DNA of 64,000 nt from Mycolicibacterium llatzerense (GCF_000878195.1 NZ_JXST01000007.1:1-64000); one strand, 5' to 3'. Shown: positions 17,392 to 25,844, counted from the stretch's first letter. Program-made: numbers and translations. The notes: generated by a model from the sequence alone, not told the origin.

Positions 17392-17907
17392 CTAGTCGCG
17401 CCAGCGTTCCCCAAGCGCCTTCGCTGCGGTGGAGACCTTCATCACCAAGCGGCCTTCGCGGTTCTTCACAGGACTGAAGCCGAAATGCACGTAGAACGCC
17501 TCTGCCTCGGCATCAATGGCGTCCACCACAATTAGGCGGCCGCCGCCGATCTCAGAAGCAGCTACGGCTTTGCCGAGCGCGTCGACTAGTAGCTGTTCCC
17601 CGTAGCCACTTCCGCGAAGCGAACTGTCGAGGGCTAGTCGTGCTATGAGATACCCCGGGATTCTGGAGTATCCGCCTGCGAGGCGGCCTGATACCCCGTC
17701 ATCTTTGCGGACCACCTCGGTAGGGCATATGGCGAAGTAGGCGCAAACCTTGGGCTCATCAACCGGAGTCCATACATAGACGTGTGCGATCCCACTGTTG
17801 TCCGCGCGGACAGCATCGTCTAGCAACCACTTGTTCAACGGCTCCTTTCCGCAGTCGAACCCCTCGAGTATGTGGTCGTCGTCTAACCGCGCGGACTCGA
17901 AGTACAT
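17392..17907 (-). CDS. GNAT-family acetyltransferase toxin (TacT/AtaT type)
   Basis: The protein has 171 aa. It opens with F-D-C-G-K-E-P-L-N-K-W-L, the N-terminal mark of tRNA-acetylating GNAT toxins. The acetyl-CoA loop is R98-G-S-G-Y-G103 after I-A-R-L-A-L-D, and the catalytic-type Tyr is Y139 in E-A-F-Y-V-H-F-G-F. The start codon shares one base with the stop of the DUF1778 antitoxin gene (TGATG), the usual order and coupling. By family knowledge such toxins acetylate the amino group of charged tRNAs and stop translation; target tRNA here unknown. Confidence 0.86.
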   Translation of the reverse strand: MYFESARLDDDHILEGFDCGKEPLNKWLLDDAVRADNSGIAHVYVWTPVDEPKVCAYFAICPTEVVRKDDGVSGRLAGGYSRIPGYLIARLALDSSLRGSGYGEQLLVDALGKAVAASEIGGGRLIVVDAIDAEAEAFYVHFGFSPVKNREGRLVMKVSTAAKALGERWRD

Positions 17908-18176
17908 CAGCGCCTCTTGAACACCGCAGGCTTACGCGCTGCTGCGGCCAGTCGCGGCGCAGCATCTGCAACGTCCAGTGAGGACATCAACGCATCGAAC
18001 TGTTCGGATTCCATGACCGTCACCAGCTCTTGTCGCAAGACATCTTCCGCGCGCTGAAGTGCAGCCTTGCGTACAAACTCTGAGGTCTGTTCGTGGACCG
18101 CGCTTGCGGCACGCTGGATGCGCACCAAGCTCTCCTCTTCCATTCGGAACTCCACTCGTTCCGTTTTTGCAGCCAT
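17907..18176 (-). CDS. DUF1778 ribbon-helix-helix antitoxin
   Basis: The protein has 89 aa. ATG 18176 has AGGAGGT 8 bp upstream; a GTG three codons earlier would overlap the ribosome site. The N-terminal ribbon R-V-E-F-R-M and helices up to S-E-F-V-R-K-A-A form the DNA-binding RHH/DUF1778 fold. The C-terminal segment D-A-L-M-S-S-L-D-V-A-D-A-A-P-R-L wraps the toxin in related pairs. It lies upstream of and co-transcribed with the GNAT toxin. Two inverted repeats at 18190-18235 are the probable conditional-cooperativity operator. Confidence 0.86.
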   Translation of the reverse strand: MAAKTERVEFRMEEESLVRIQRAASAVHEQTSEFVRKAALQRAEDVLRQELVTVMESEQFDALMSSLDVADAAPRLAAAARKPAVFKRR

Positions 18177-18189
18177 CGGTGACACCTCC

Positions 18190-18235
18190 TAGCTACGCGT
18201 CTGCGTAGCTACGAGCGTACGGCGGATGTCCGTAC
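18190..18235. promoter_or_regulatory. Toxin-antitoxin operator: two inverted repeats
   Basis: The first repeat is TAGCTACGC-N4-GCGTAGCTA (18190-18211), perfect over 9 bp. The second is GTACGG-N7-CCGTAC (18217-18235), perfect over 6 bp. They lie immediately upstream of the antitoxin ribosome site, with their centres about 25 bp apart. RHH antitoxins bind paired palindromes at their own promoter, so both are probably operator sites. Confidence 0.65.
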
Positions 18236-18293
18236 AAAGCTATAGCACTGCTATGGGCGAACTGCGGAAATGTGCGGGTGGGCCTGCTTTGTA

Positions 18294-18385
18294 AACAAAG
18301 CAGGCCCCGACCAGATTTCCCTGGTCAGGGCCTTGCTCACTTGTCGGGGTGGCGGGATTCGAACCCACGACCTCTTCGTCCCGAA
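18294..18385 (-). repeat. Copy B: tRNA-Pro 3' half plus terminator (att-like direct repeat)
   Basis: 18294-18377 is 81/84 identical to copy A. The homology to a tRNA continues to 18385: on the minus strand 18385-18344 reads as a complete anticodon loop T-T-C-G-G-G-A (anticodon CGG, Pro), the 3' anticodon stem CGAAG, variable loop, T-arm and acceptor strand ending CACCCCGA. The 5' half needed for a working tRNA is absent. A hairpin terminator follows (arms 18303-18313 and 18322-18332). Identity that begins at the anticodon loop is the classic extent of a tRNA-gene att site. Confidence 0.75.
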
Positions 18386-18395
18386 CCACGCCACC

Positions 18396-18702
18396 TGGGG
18401 TTTTGATGACGTTGGGTACGTTGGCCCGCGTAAGTTTTCCCAGCTCAGCTGCATTGGGTGGGTTGGCGCGCGCAGGAGTCGCGAAAATCTACTGCGGACT
18501 GCCTGCGGACTGAGACACCTTGGTGGTCAAGGCCGCCTTTGATTTACCGAGAGCGGGAACCTTGAAATCAGGATGTCAGTTTGGACGCTTACTCGACGGG
18601 CTTGCAACACCAGATCACGACGGATCCGCAACCAAAGATCACGTCTGCGAATGGACCTCGCGTTCCTCGCATTCCTCGCTTCCACTAGTAGTGCGTTGCT
18701 CC
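18396..18702. other. Intergenic region between copy B and mmpL
   Basis: This 307-bp stretch has no gene I can support. It contains a short echo CTGCGGACTG-CCTGCGGACTG (about 18491-18512) and a triplicated TTCCTCG-like micro-repeat near 18661-18685. Both could be debris from the integration event next door. No integrase remnant is recognisable in any frame. Confidence 0.3.
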
Positions 18703-21700
18703 TTATTTCTGCGTGGCGGTGTCAGCTACTGGGGTCCGCGTTGCTTTGGAAGGCCACCAGCTGGCTTCGCGTAGAAGTGTGGCGATGGCGGGCACGGTGA
18801 GGGTGCGCACGAGGAAGGTATCGAGCAGCAATCCGAAGCCGATGATGAGGCCGGCTTGGATCATGATGGCGACTGAGCCGACCATGAGGCCGAACATGCT
18901 GGCGGCGAATATCAGACCAGCTGAGGTGATGACGGCTCCGGTGTTTGCCACGGTGCGCAGGACGCCGACGCGGATGTTGGTCCCGGATTCTTCGCGGAGC
19001 CGTGAGACGAGCAGCATGTTGTAGTCGGCGCCGACGGCGACGAGGATGATGAATGCCAGTAATGGTACGGGCCAAGCGATTTCGTAGCCCAGTCCCCATT
19101 GGAATACCACAACGCCGATGCCGAGCGAGGCGAGGTAGTTGAGCACGACGGTGCCTAAGAGGTAGAGCGGCGCCAGGAGTGCGCGCAGCAGTAGGACCAG
19201 GATGACGCCGACGATGATTATGGTGGCGACGGCCAGTTGTGCGAAGTCGGCCCATAGGAATCGTTGGATATCGGAGTTGACGGCGGGGAAGCCGGCGACG
19301 GATACGGTGGCGTCGGCGAGCGACGTGTTGGGTCGTGCGGTGTTGGCGGTGTCGGTGATGCGGCTGGCGAGCTCCATGGCTTCGACGCTGTAAGGGTCGT
19401 GGCTGCTTTCGATCATGAACCGCGCGGTCTTGCCGTCCGGTGAGAGGAATTGCTTGGCAACATCGGTGAATTGCCGGTTCTCGAATGCATTAGCGGGCAA
19501 GTAGAAACCGCTCGAGGAGTCGGAGTCCGCCGCTGCGCGTGAGGAATTCTGTAGTTGGGTGGCGATCTGGCTCATACCGGACAGCATTTCGATGTTGCTG
19601 TCGGCGAGGGTGCGGACACCGGTCGCGAGTGCTTGAGCGCCGGAGGCCAGCTGTCCGATTCCCTCCTGTAGTCGGCGGAGGTTGGTGGCCAGGTCGTCGG
19701 GATCACCCAGGGCTCCGAATGCCTTGTCCAGCGAGGCGACTGCGTTCTGGACGTTGGCGAGGGTGCCACCAACGGTGGCATTGGTCGCGGGATCGTAGCG
19801 GTCCCCGAGGTCGGCGATCTGGTCGAAGAATCCGCTGTCGCGCAGGCTGACCAAAATCTTCACCTGGTCACGAATTTGGGCGCACTGCGGGGTGGCGGCA
19901 CACCACGGTGAGGTGTTGAGCGCGCCCACGAGTGGATCGAGCTGGGTGATCGCGTTCTGCGCCTGGTTGGCCAGCGGTCGCAGTCCTGGGCCGGATTGGA
20001 TGGCTTGGTCGACGGCGGGGGCGGTGGCGGAAAGTTGTTGCAGCAGCGGGCGGAACTGGTTGACCTGAGTTCCCGCGGATTGAGCTTGGGTGAGGATTCC
20101 GGCCAGTGGCGCGAGGGCGGTGCGCACCGTGCCATCGAGTTGGGCGAGGCCGTCGGCGAGCTGGTCGGCGCCGCCTGTGAGTTTGGCGAGGTCGTCTTTG
20201 CGTGAGTTGCCCTCGGCGACCGCGCCGGCCATTTTGTCGCCGATCTGGCCGTTCTGCCAGGCCAGTTCTGCTTGGTCGAGGCGCTCCCCGGTGGGGCGGG
20301 TGACTCCGGACACCCTGGTGACGCCGGGGATCTGGGAGACGCGAGAGGCCATCTCGTCGAGATCGGCCAGCCCCCTCCCGGTCCGCATGTCGGTCGGGTT
20401 CTCTACGACGAGGAACTCGCTGATGACGACGTCCTTGCGGAAGTGGCGGTCCAGAAGTTGGTAGCCCTGGTTGCTGGCCGTGGTGTCTGGTTGTCCCTTG
20501 CGGTCGTCGTAGCTGATTTTGATGGTCGCAGCGGCTGCCGATAGGGCGAGCAGGATGGCCAGGCTGACGATCAGCAGTGGCACCGGACGGCGGACCACGG
20601 CGACGGCGACGCTGTTCCAGTAGCGGCGGGTGCGATCGGATTTGGGTTCACCGATGCCGCGTTTGGCGGCTAGCGACAGCACGGGTGGCAGCAGGGTGAC
20701 GGTCGCCAGAAATCCGAACAGCACGGCGATGGCGCACGCGGGGCCCAGGGCGGCGAAGACGCTGAGCCGCGCGAAGACCATGGCCAAGAACGCGAGTGCC
20801 ACGGTGGCGGCGGACGCCAGGATGACGCGCCCGATGCTGGCGGTGGCGTGGATGATCGCCTGATCGGCGGGTACTTGGGCGCGGCGCTGCTCGTGGTACC
20901 GGCTGATCAGAAAAACTGTGTAATCAGTTCCGGCGCCGAGCAGGATCGCCGTCATGAATGCGACGGTGAACTGGGAGACCGGCATGCCCATCTCGCCGAG
21001 GGCGGATAGCACGCCGCGCCCAACCGCCAGGCTCAACCCGATTACCAGCAGTGGCAACAGCGCGGTGAACACTGACCGGTAGACGATCAGCAAGATCAGG
21101 GCGATCACGCCGGCGGTAGCGATCGAGATGAACAGCAGGTCGTGCTCGGCGGAGGCGATCATGTCGCTGAAGGTCGCCGGTGGTCCCGTCACTTGGACGG
21201 TCGTGGTCGATCCGGTGAACACCTCCGCGGCGATGTCGCGCACCGCGTTCAAGGATTCGGCTGCCGTGGGGTCTCCGAGGGTGCCGGTGACACCGACGGG
21301 CAGATACCAGGCTTTGCGGTCGGCGCTGACTGCCTGAGCTTCGGTAATCGGATCGGCCAGCAGGTCCTGCACCAGCAGGACGTGGTCGCCCTCGGCCTGC
21401 AACCGGCGCACGAGTTCGCCGTAGCGCTGCCGTGCAGTTGGAGTCAAGCCAGTGGGGTCTTCCATGGCGACGAACACCATGGTTTTCGAGCCTTCTTCGC
21501 CGAACGCGGCGCTCATGCGGTCAACCGTCTGCAAGGACGGGGCGTCGCGAGGAATGAGGTCCACCGACTGTTGGCGCACCACGGTTTCCAGCTGTGGGAA
21601 CAGCAGCGCGAGAACCACCGCGGCGCCTAGCCATACCCCGATGACGAGCGCTTTGTGTCGGAGGGTGAACCGGGCCAGGGTCGCCAACCGTTCGCTGTAC

Positions 21701-21789
21701 TCGCGAGTGTCGGCCGGATCGGTGGATCCGTTGGCGCGCCGACCAGGCCGCTTGGCCTGGCTTGGGGCATCTGCACTGCCGTCGGTCAC
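18703..21789 (-). CDS. MmpL-family RND transporter
   Basis: The protein has 1,028 aa. Architecture: one membrane segment near residue 50, a periplasmic domain, five segments around 190-380, a very large second periplasmic loop (about 400-790, with coiled-coil-like Gln/Ala-rich stretches such as L-A-D-G-L-A-Q-L-D-G), then five segments to 1,000. MMPL-domain marks are G-A-G-T-D-Y-T-V-F-L-I-S-R-Y in the first half and V-G-A-D-Y-N-M-L-L-V-S-R-L in the second. These proteins move lipids, siderophores or drugs with the proton gradient. No MmpS partner or lipid-synthesis gene is adjacent, so the cargo is unknown. A TetR gene is divergent. Confidence 0.88.
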   Translation of the reverse strand: MTDGSADAPSQAKRPGRRANGSTDPADTREYSERLATLARFTLRHKALVIGVWLGAAVVLALLFPQLETVVRQQSVDLIPRDAPSLQTVDRMSAAFGEEGSKTMVFVAMEDPTGLTPTARQRYGELVRRLQAEGDHVLLVQDLLADPITEAQAVSADRKAWYLPVGVTGTLGDPTAAESLNAVRDIAAEVFTGSTTTVQVTGPPATFSDMIASAEHDLLFISIATAGVIALILLIVYRSVFTALLPLLVIGLSLAVGRGVLSALGEMGMPVSQFTVAFMTAILLGAGTDYTVFLISRYHEQRRAQVPADQAIIHATASIGRVILASAATVALAFLAMVFARLSVFAALGPACAIAVLFGFLATVTLLPPVLSLAAKRGIGEPKSDRTRRYWNSVAVAVVRRPVPLLIVSLAILLALSAAAATIKISYDDRKGQPDTTASNQGYQLLDRHFRKDVVISEFLVVENPTDMRTGRGLADLDEMASRVSQIPGVTRVSGVTRPTGERLDQAELAWQNGQIGDKMAGAVAEGNSRKDDLAKLTGGADQLADGLAQLDGTVRTALAPLAGILTQAQSAGTQVNQFRPLLQQLSATAPAVDQAIQSGPGLRPLANQAQNAITQLDPLVGALNTSPWCAATPQCAQIRDQVKILVSLRDSGFFDQIADLGDRYDPATNATVGGTLANVQNAVASLDKAFGALGDPDDLATNLRRLQEGIGQLASGAQALATGVRTLADSNIEMLSGMSQIATQLQNSSRAAADSDSSSGFYLPANAFENRQFTDVAKQFLSPDGKTARFMIESSHDPYSVEAMELASRITDTANTARPNTSLADATVSVAGFPAVNSDIQRFLWADFAQLAVATIIIVGVILVLLLRALLAPLYLLGTVVLNYLASLGIGVVVFQWGLGYEIAWPVPLLAFIILVAVGADYNMLLVSRLREESGTNIRVGVLRTVANTGAVITSAGLIFAASMFGLMVGSVAIMIQAGLIIGFGLLLDTFLVRTLTVPAIATLLREASWWPSKATRTPVADTATQK

Positions 21790-22162
21790 TTGGCCTCCAC
21801 TGGTAGCGATACTGCCGGTATCGGTACGCTACCGCACGTAGTGCAAGTGGTGACGGCGACCGGTGGGGGCCTCGCTCAAGAGCGTGATGAGTCGACTCCC
21901 TACGGGATTGCGGCGGGCCAGTCGGCCGCGAATACCTGCACGGCGTGCAGGGCGCCTCCTACCGCCACCGTCGCCAGTGCCGCACGATCACTGCTGGGGG
22001 CGGGAATGACGACAGCCGCTGCCACGTCTCTGAGAACTCGAAGTTTGAGCGTTCTGATCGTCAATCGCTGCCCTCCGCGGAGTCCTATGGTGGCACGCGC
22101 CCCCATTGGGGGCGGATGCTACCAAAGTGTTGCGACCTACTGTGGTTTGCCAAGATGGACAT
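21790..22162. promoter_or_regulatory. Divergent promoter region mmpL / tetR with inverted repeats
   Basis: This 373-bp region has no supported gene. Just upstream of mmpL, 21802-21833 holds nested inverted repeats: GGTAGCG / CGCTACC outside and GATAC-N5-GTATC inside, a plausible operator over the mmpL promoter. At the other end, CAAGAT (22151-22156) sits 6 bp before the tetR GTG and looks like a -10 box of a leaderless transcript. Confidence 0.4.
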
Positions 22163-22804
22163 GTGCGGACGCGGTCGAAGAGATGGGGCGGGCGTACCGG
22201 TGCTGAACGCCGGGCGGAGCGCCGTCAGCGCCTCATTGATGCCGCGACGGAAATCTGGAGTGAAAGCGGTTGGGCAGCAGTCACGATGAGAGGAGTGTGC
22301 GCCAAAACCGGCCTGAACGACCGTTACTTCTACGAAGACTTCAAGACCCGCGACGAGTTACTTGTCGCTGCATGGGACGGCGTGCGCAACGAGATGCTCG
22401 GTGAGGTTTCTGCGACGCTCGCAGAACGCATCGGGCAGCCGCCGATGGAGACCATCCGCGTGACCATCGCCGCGGTGGTCGACCGGATTGCAGAGGATCC
22501 GGGCAGGGCGAAGATTCTACTGGCTCAACACGTGGGCAGTTCCCCGCTTCAGGATCGGCGCGCTGTCGCACTGCAGGAGGCGACACACCTGGTGATCGCA
22601 GCCAGTGAGCCACACCTGAGGCCGGAAGCCGATGAAACCGCCCTTCGGATGGACACACTGGTGGCCGTTGGTGGCTTCGTCGAATTGATCACCGCATGGC
22701 ATGCAGGTTTGCTTGACGTCATCCAGGGGGAGATCGTGGAGCACACGAGTCGGCTTGCCGAGACGCTCGCCGAACGTTATTTGGTCGACGACGCTGGCCT
22801 CTAA
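22163..22804 (+). CDS. TetR regulator (paralogue of the one at 41737), divergent from mmpL
   Basis: The protein has 213 aa. The N-terminus is R-R-A-E-R-R-Q-R-L-I-D-A-A-T-E-I-W with helix-turn-helix V-T-M-R-G-V-C-A-K-T-G-L-N-D-R-Y-F-Y. The GTG start was chosen because the paralogue at 41737-42378 has GTG at the same alignment point, both are 213 aa, and both are preceded by CAAGATG. The two proteins are near-identical through the HTH and most of the ligand domain (both contain F-K-T-R-D-E-L-L-V-A-A-W-D-G-V-R-N and Q-H-V-G-S-S). Probable repressor of mmpL or of itself. Confidence 0.8.
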   Translation: MRTRSKRWGGRTGAERRAERRQRLIDAATEIWSESGWAAVTMRGVCAKTGLNDRYFYEDFKTRDELLVAAWDGVRNEMLGEVSATLAERIGQPPMETIRVTIAAVVDRIAEDPGRAKILLAQHVGSSPLQDRRAVALQEATHLVIAASEPHLRPEADETALRMDTLVAVGGFVELITAWHAGLLDVIQGEIVEHTSRLAETLAERYLVDDAGL

Positions 22805-22895
22805 TGTTGTACAGCGGCGTTCATGTGTTCAGTCCGGAATGAAGCAAGCGGAGGCACCTCGACATTCGCGAAGCGCGGCCGGGAGGCGCCAGAAG

Positions 22896-23564
22896 CTAAC
22901 TCTGAGGTTTGGCTTTGGTCGTGGCCGACTCGACTGCGTTCTGCAGCAGCACATAGCTGCCGAGGCTGCCCAGGAAACCTGCGCAGTGCTGAACGAGTTC
23001 ATCGGTGGTGAACTCGAGTTCTCCGTCGAGCCAGCGGCGCAAGACTTCGAATAACCCACCCACACCCAATGTCGAGGCCAAATGGGCAACGCCCACTGCG
23101 GAGTCGGCGATGTCAAGGTGAAGTCTGGCCTCACGCAATACGAGGTCGGTGAAACCGGTCATCATGTCGCTGCGTAACTCCCGAAGCAGCGGCTCCGTTG
23201 CAGATTCCACGAACAAGATCCGACCCAGTCGAGGATCATTGTTGATCATGCTGACCAGCCCGCGGATCGGCGCGTACGCGAGCACCTCGGGTGGGGCGCC
23301 GGCATCGGGGATCGCGTCAACTATCACCTCCTGGAAGGTTGCGTAGAGCTGCTGGTAGACAGCTCGCAAGAGGGCGTCTCTGTCAGGGAAATGCTGATAG
23401 AAGTAGCGTGACGTCACGCCGGACTCAGCGCATACGGCAGTCACCGTGGCGGCGGCAACGCCGTGCGTGCCGATCAACTCCATCGCGGCCTCGATGAGAC
23501 GCGTGCGCCTGTTCCGGTGACGCTCCTCGGCGGACATCCCGCTGTACACCCGCACCGATCGCAC
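22896..23564 (-). CDS. TetR regulator divergent from the PF10118 gene
   Basis: The protein has 222 aa. HTH at about residues 17-62: R-R-T-R-L-I-E-A-A-M-E-L-I-G-T-H-G-V-A-A-A-T-V-T-A-V-C-A-E-S-G-V-T-S-R (split by T-V-T), then Y-F-Y-Q-H-F-P-D-R-D-A-L. The ligand domain is alpha-helical and not recognisable. It is transcribed away from the metal-dependent hydrolase gene across a 75-bp gap holding the inverted repeat TCTGACT-N8-AGTCAGA, so that gene is its likely target. It converges with the preceding TetR gene (22804). Confidence 0.8.
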   Translation of the reverse strand: MRSVRVYSGMSAEERHRNRRTRLIEAAMELIGTHGVAAATVTAVCAESGVTSRYFYQHFPDRDALLRAVYQQLYATFQEVIVDAIPDAGAPPEVLAYAPIRGLVSMINNDPRLGRILFVESATEPLLRELRSDMMTGFTDLVLREARLHLDIADSAVGVAHLASTLGVGGLFEVLRRWLDGELEFTTDELVQHCAGFLGSLGSYVLLQNAVESATTKAKPQS

Positions 23565-23586
23565 AACGCATAGCTTGCCATCTAAT

Positions 23587-23608
23587 TCTGACTAGGCGTA
23601 AAGTCAGA
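23587..23608. promoter_or_regulatory. Inverted repeat TCTGACT-N8-AGTCAGA
   Basis: Perfect 7-bp arms lie in the 75-bp gap between the divergent TetR gene and the PF10118 hydrolase gene, 22 bp from the TetR start and 32 bp from the hydrolase start. Spacing and symmetry fit a TetR operator controlling both directions. Confidence 0.55.
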
Positions 23609-23639
23609 TCATCAGTGCCCATGACAACAGGAGAACAAC

Positions 23640-24509
23640 ATGAGCGACGATTCGTCCACACGGCCCACCACGCGGGTCGTCCCGAAGCCCCGCCGTGTCC
23701 GATTCGACATGCCTGCTGAGACCAGTCGGCAGCACTTCGTCGATGGCGACTTGGTGATGAGCCACTTTGTGTCCACCTTGTCGGCCACGTTCCCCGAAGG
23801 CGAAGACTTCTTCATCCGGTCAGTCCGCGAGTACCGGGACCACATCAGCGACGCTGACCTGAAGGAGGCGGTCAAGGGATTCATCGCTCAAGAGGCCACC
23901 CACCGGCACCAGCATCGGCTGCTCAACGATCGCCTTCAAGCGATGGGCTATCCCACCGAGGGGATCGATCGGCATATCAAGAAGTTGGTTGGCCGACTCG
24001 AGAAGCGTTTTTCTCCCAAGATGCGCCTGGCTGTGACGGCAGCCCTCGAGCACTACACGGCGACATTCGCCGAGATCATTCTCACCAGCGACGAAGCTCA
24101 AGAACTGATCGGCTACACCGAGGTGCGGCCGATTCTGCTTTGGCACGCACTGGAGGAATGCGAGCACAAGGCCGTCGCTTTCGATGTCTACGAGACGGTC
24201 GGTGGAAGCGAACGCACCAGGGTCTGGGGAATGCGGATCGCCAGTCTCCTATTGTTCACCGAGTTGGTCATCCAGACCACCCGCTCTCTGGCCGGCGATC
24301 GTGCCGCCTACAACCCGGTGCGGTTGCTGCGCAGCCTTCGAGCCTTCCGTCATAACCCGCTGTTCAGCCGAGCAGCGATTGAGCGCTTCCGTTCCTACAC
24401 CCACGCCGGGTTCCATCCCGACGACTGGGATAGCGCAGAAATCCTCGAACGTTGGACCAAGGAACTCTTCGACGCCGATGGCGGCCAACAGCTACGGAGT
24501 AACGTGTAG
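23640..24509 (+). CDS. Metal-dependent hydrolase-like protein (PF10118 family)
   Basis: The protein has 289 aa, preceded by CAGGAGAA. It is a helical, ferritin-like sequence with two carboxylate/His motifs: E85-x-x-H88-x-x-x-H92 (in Q-E-A-T-H-R-H-Q-H) and E172-E-x-E-H176 (in L-E-E-C-E-H-K-A-V-A-F-D). These match the family annotated as predicted metal-dependent hydrolases. The C-terminal half has one or two hydrophobic helices. The substrate is not known; homologues in proteobacteria and mycobacteria are often next to TetR and lipid or alkane genes, as here. Confidence 0.75.
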   Translation: MSDDSSTRPTTRVVPKPRRVRFDMPAETSRQHFVDGDLVMSHFVSTLSATFPEGEDFFIRSVREYRDHISDADLKEAVKGFIAQEATHRHQHRLLNDRLQAMGYPTEGIDRHIKKLVGRLEKRFSPKMRLAVTAALEHYTATFAEIILTSDEAQELIGYTEVRPILLWHALEECEHKAVAFDVYETVGGSERTRVWGMRIASLLLFTELVIQTTRSLAGDRAAYNPVRLLRSLRAFRHNPLFSRAAIERFRSYTHAGFHPDDWDSAEILERWTKELFDADGGQQLRSNV

Positions 24510-24688
24510 GTCGACAAGTACTTTTGTGGTGAAAGCCGCCATATGGAACGACCTCTTCACGAAGAAGTGCGTTGCGCCGTGGCCGCATCGCGCGTTCAGG
24601 CATTCCGCTGATGCGGGCGGAAGGGCCATTACCGCCGTCCCGTCAGCGTCCGAAGACGTCCCGGCAAATCTGCACACAAGTTGGCGCC

Positions 24689-25237
24689 GTGTCAGCGAGC
24701 GCGCATGTCTTCTACGAATTGCTGTCCGGAGTTGCGATGCCGTTCGCGTCGGTGATTGGTCCGGTGCCGGCAGCGACGGGTTGGGGCATGAGCACCGCAG
24801 TAGTACTTCGCATGGCGGAACGTGCCGATAAGCGTCACGAGGCTGTCCTCGGTGTTGTGAACGGCCTGTTCCTGACGACCGTGTTGGCTCACTTCATACA
24901 CTGGCCGAAGCGCTGGAGATTTGGTGTGCCAAGCCTGTCCGAGTGCGAAGGACTATGCGGCCCAATCCTGGTGCCTTACAACGGTATTCTTTACATTTCG
25001 GGGCTCAGTGCTGTAGCCGGATTGCTGGAGAATGGTCGCCGAGGTGCGGTCCGTGGTGCGATCGTCCCGCTGCTGGGTGTTCCAGTTCTCCTTCGACTGC
25101 AGCGGATGGAATTCCGTCGGCTCAGTCTTCAGGCCCGGCGCAATCCTCGGTGGTGGAATCGCCGTCTGCAGATGCAACCGCCCGACCGTTCGACATCGTC
25201 AGATCCCGACCAACAGGTGCTAGGGGCAGAGTCATAG
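24689..25237 (+). CDS. Hypothetical membrane protein
   Basis: The protein has 182 aa from GTG 24689 (ATG 24611 is in frame and would add 26 residues; neither has a good ribosome site). About three or four hydrophobic stretches are seen: F-Y-E-L-L-S-G-V-A-M-P-F-A-S-V-I, V-V-N-G-L-F-L-T-T-V-L-A, I-L-Y-I-S-G-L-S-A-V-A-G-L-L and A-I-V-P-L-L-G-V-P-V-L-L. An Arg-rich cytoplasmic C-terminus follows. I do not recognise the family. It follows the PF10118 gene on the same strand after 179 bp and converges with the CMD gene. Confidence 0.5.
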   Translation: MSASAHVFYELLSGVAMPFASVIGPVPAATGWGMSTAVVLRMAERADKRHEAVLGVVNGLFLTTVLAHFIHWPKRWRFGVPSLSECEGLCGPILVPYNGILYISGLSAVAGLLENGRRGAVRGAIVPLLGVPVLLRLQRMEFRRLSLQARRNPRWWNRRLQMQPPDRSTSSDPDQQVLGAES

Positions 25238-25268
25238 CACGGAGTCGACATGGCGAGCCGATCACCCT

Positions 25269-25844
25269 TCAGTCAACGGAGGGTCGAACTCCGTCAGGGG
25301 GCCATCCTTCGAGGCCGTCTTCTAGCGGCACGTGCAAGGACCGCAGCAGCGCTGAGAACAATCTCCAATTCCCGATCGCGGCGACGAGTTCGACGAGGAC
25401 GGCCGGGTCCCCGTGCAACGCGCGCTGACACTCAGCCCAGGTTTCATCCGAGATGGTGCCGTCACGCAACGTCTCGTCTGTCGCCGCCAGTACCGCCCGC
25501 TCGGCTTCGCCGAAGTGGCCGGCGTTCTGCCAGTCGCGCACCCCGAGCAGGTCGCGTTCGGGCACATCGAGCAAGCGGGCAACCCTCCAGTGTTGCGTCC
25601 ACTCATAGACCGAATTAGTGACCCAGCCGATTCGCATGATGATCAGCTCCCGTAGCCGCGCATCCAGCGCGCCTTTCCACAGCAACGCCTCCAGCATTCC
25701 ATGCAATGCGACGGCTACAGGGGGCTGATGAAGCGCGATCCTGAAAACAGACAGTTCAGCCATGGCGTCCGGAATCCCGCATTGAGCGGCGCGCTCGCGG
25801 GCATCTGTCAGGGCAAGCATGTCAACCCGGCTTTGGCTGCTCAC
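25269..25844 (-). CDS. Carboxymuconolactone decarboxylase (AhpD-like) family protein
   Basis: The protein has 191 aa. GTG 25844 follows GGAAGGA at 6 bp; the frame stays open further upstream but only as Arg/Pro-rich shadow sequence. The core L-R-E-L-I-I-M-R-I-G-W-V-T-N-S-V-Y-E-W-x-x-H and H-F-G-E-A-E-R-A-V-L-A-A-T-D fits the CMD/AhpD fold, but the usual C-x-x-C redox pair is replaced by V-x-x-V/Y-E-W, so peroxidase activity is unlikely. Such proteins accompany aromatic or lipid catabolic operons. It lies 35 bp downstream of the alcohol dehydrogenase gene on the same strand. Confidence 0.78.
   Translation of the reverse strand: MSSQSRVDMLALTDARERAAQCGIPDAMAELSVFRIALHQPPVAVALHGMLEALLWKGALDARLRELIIMRIGWVTNSVYEWTQHWRVARLLDVPERDLLGVRDWQNAGHFGEAERAVLAATDETLRDGTISDETWAECQRALHGDPAVLVELVAAIGNWRLFSALLRSLHVPLEDGLEGWPPDGVRPSVD

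Noticed and set aside
18344..18385. Functional tRNA-Pro at copy B
   Set aside because: The homology stops at the anticodon loop; the 5' anticodon stem, D-arm and acceptor strand are missing.
18573..18800. Integrase remnant between copy B and mmpL
   Set aside because: Checked the short frames for the tyrosine-recombinase R-H-R-Y pattern; none seen.
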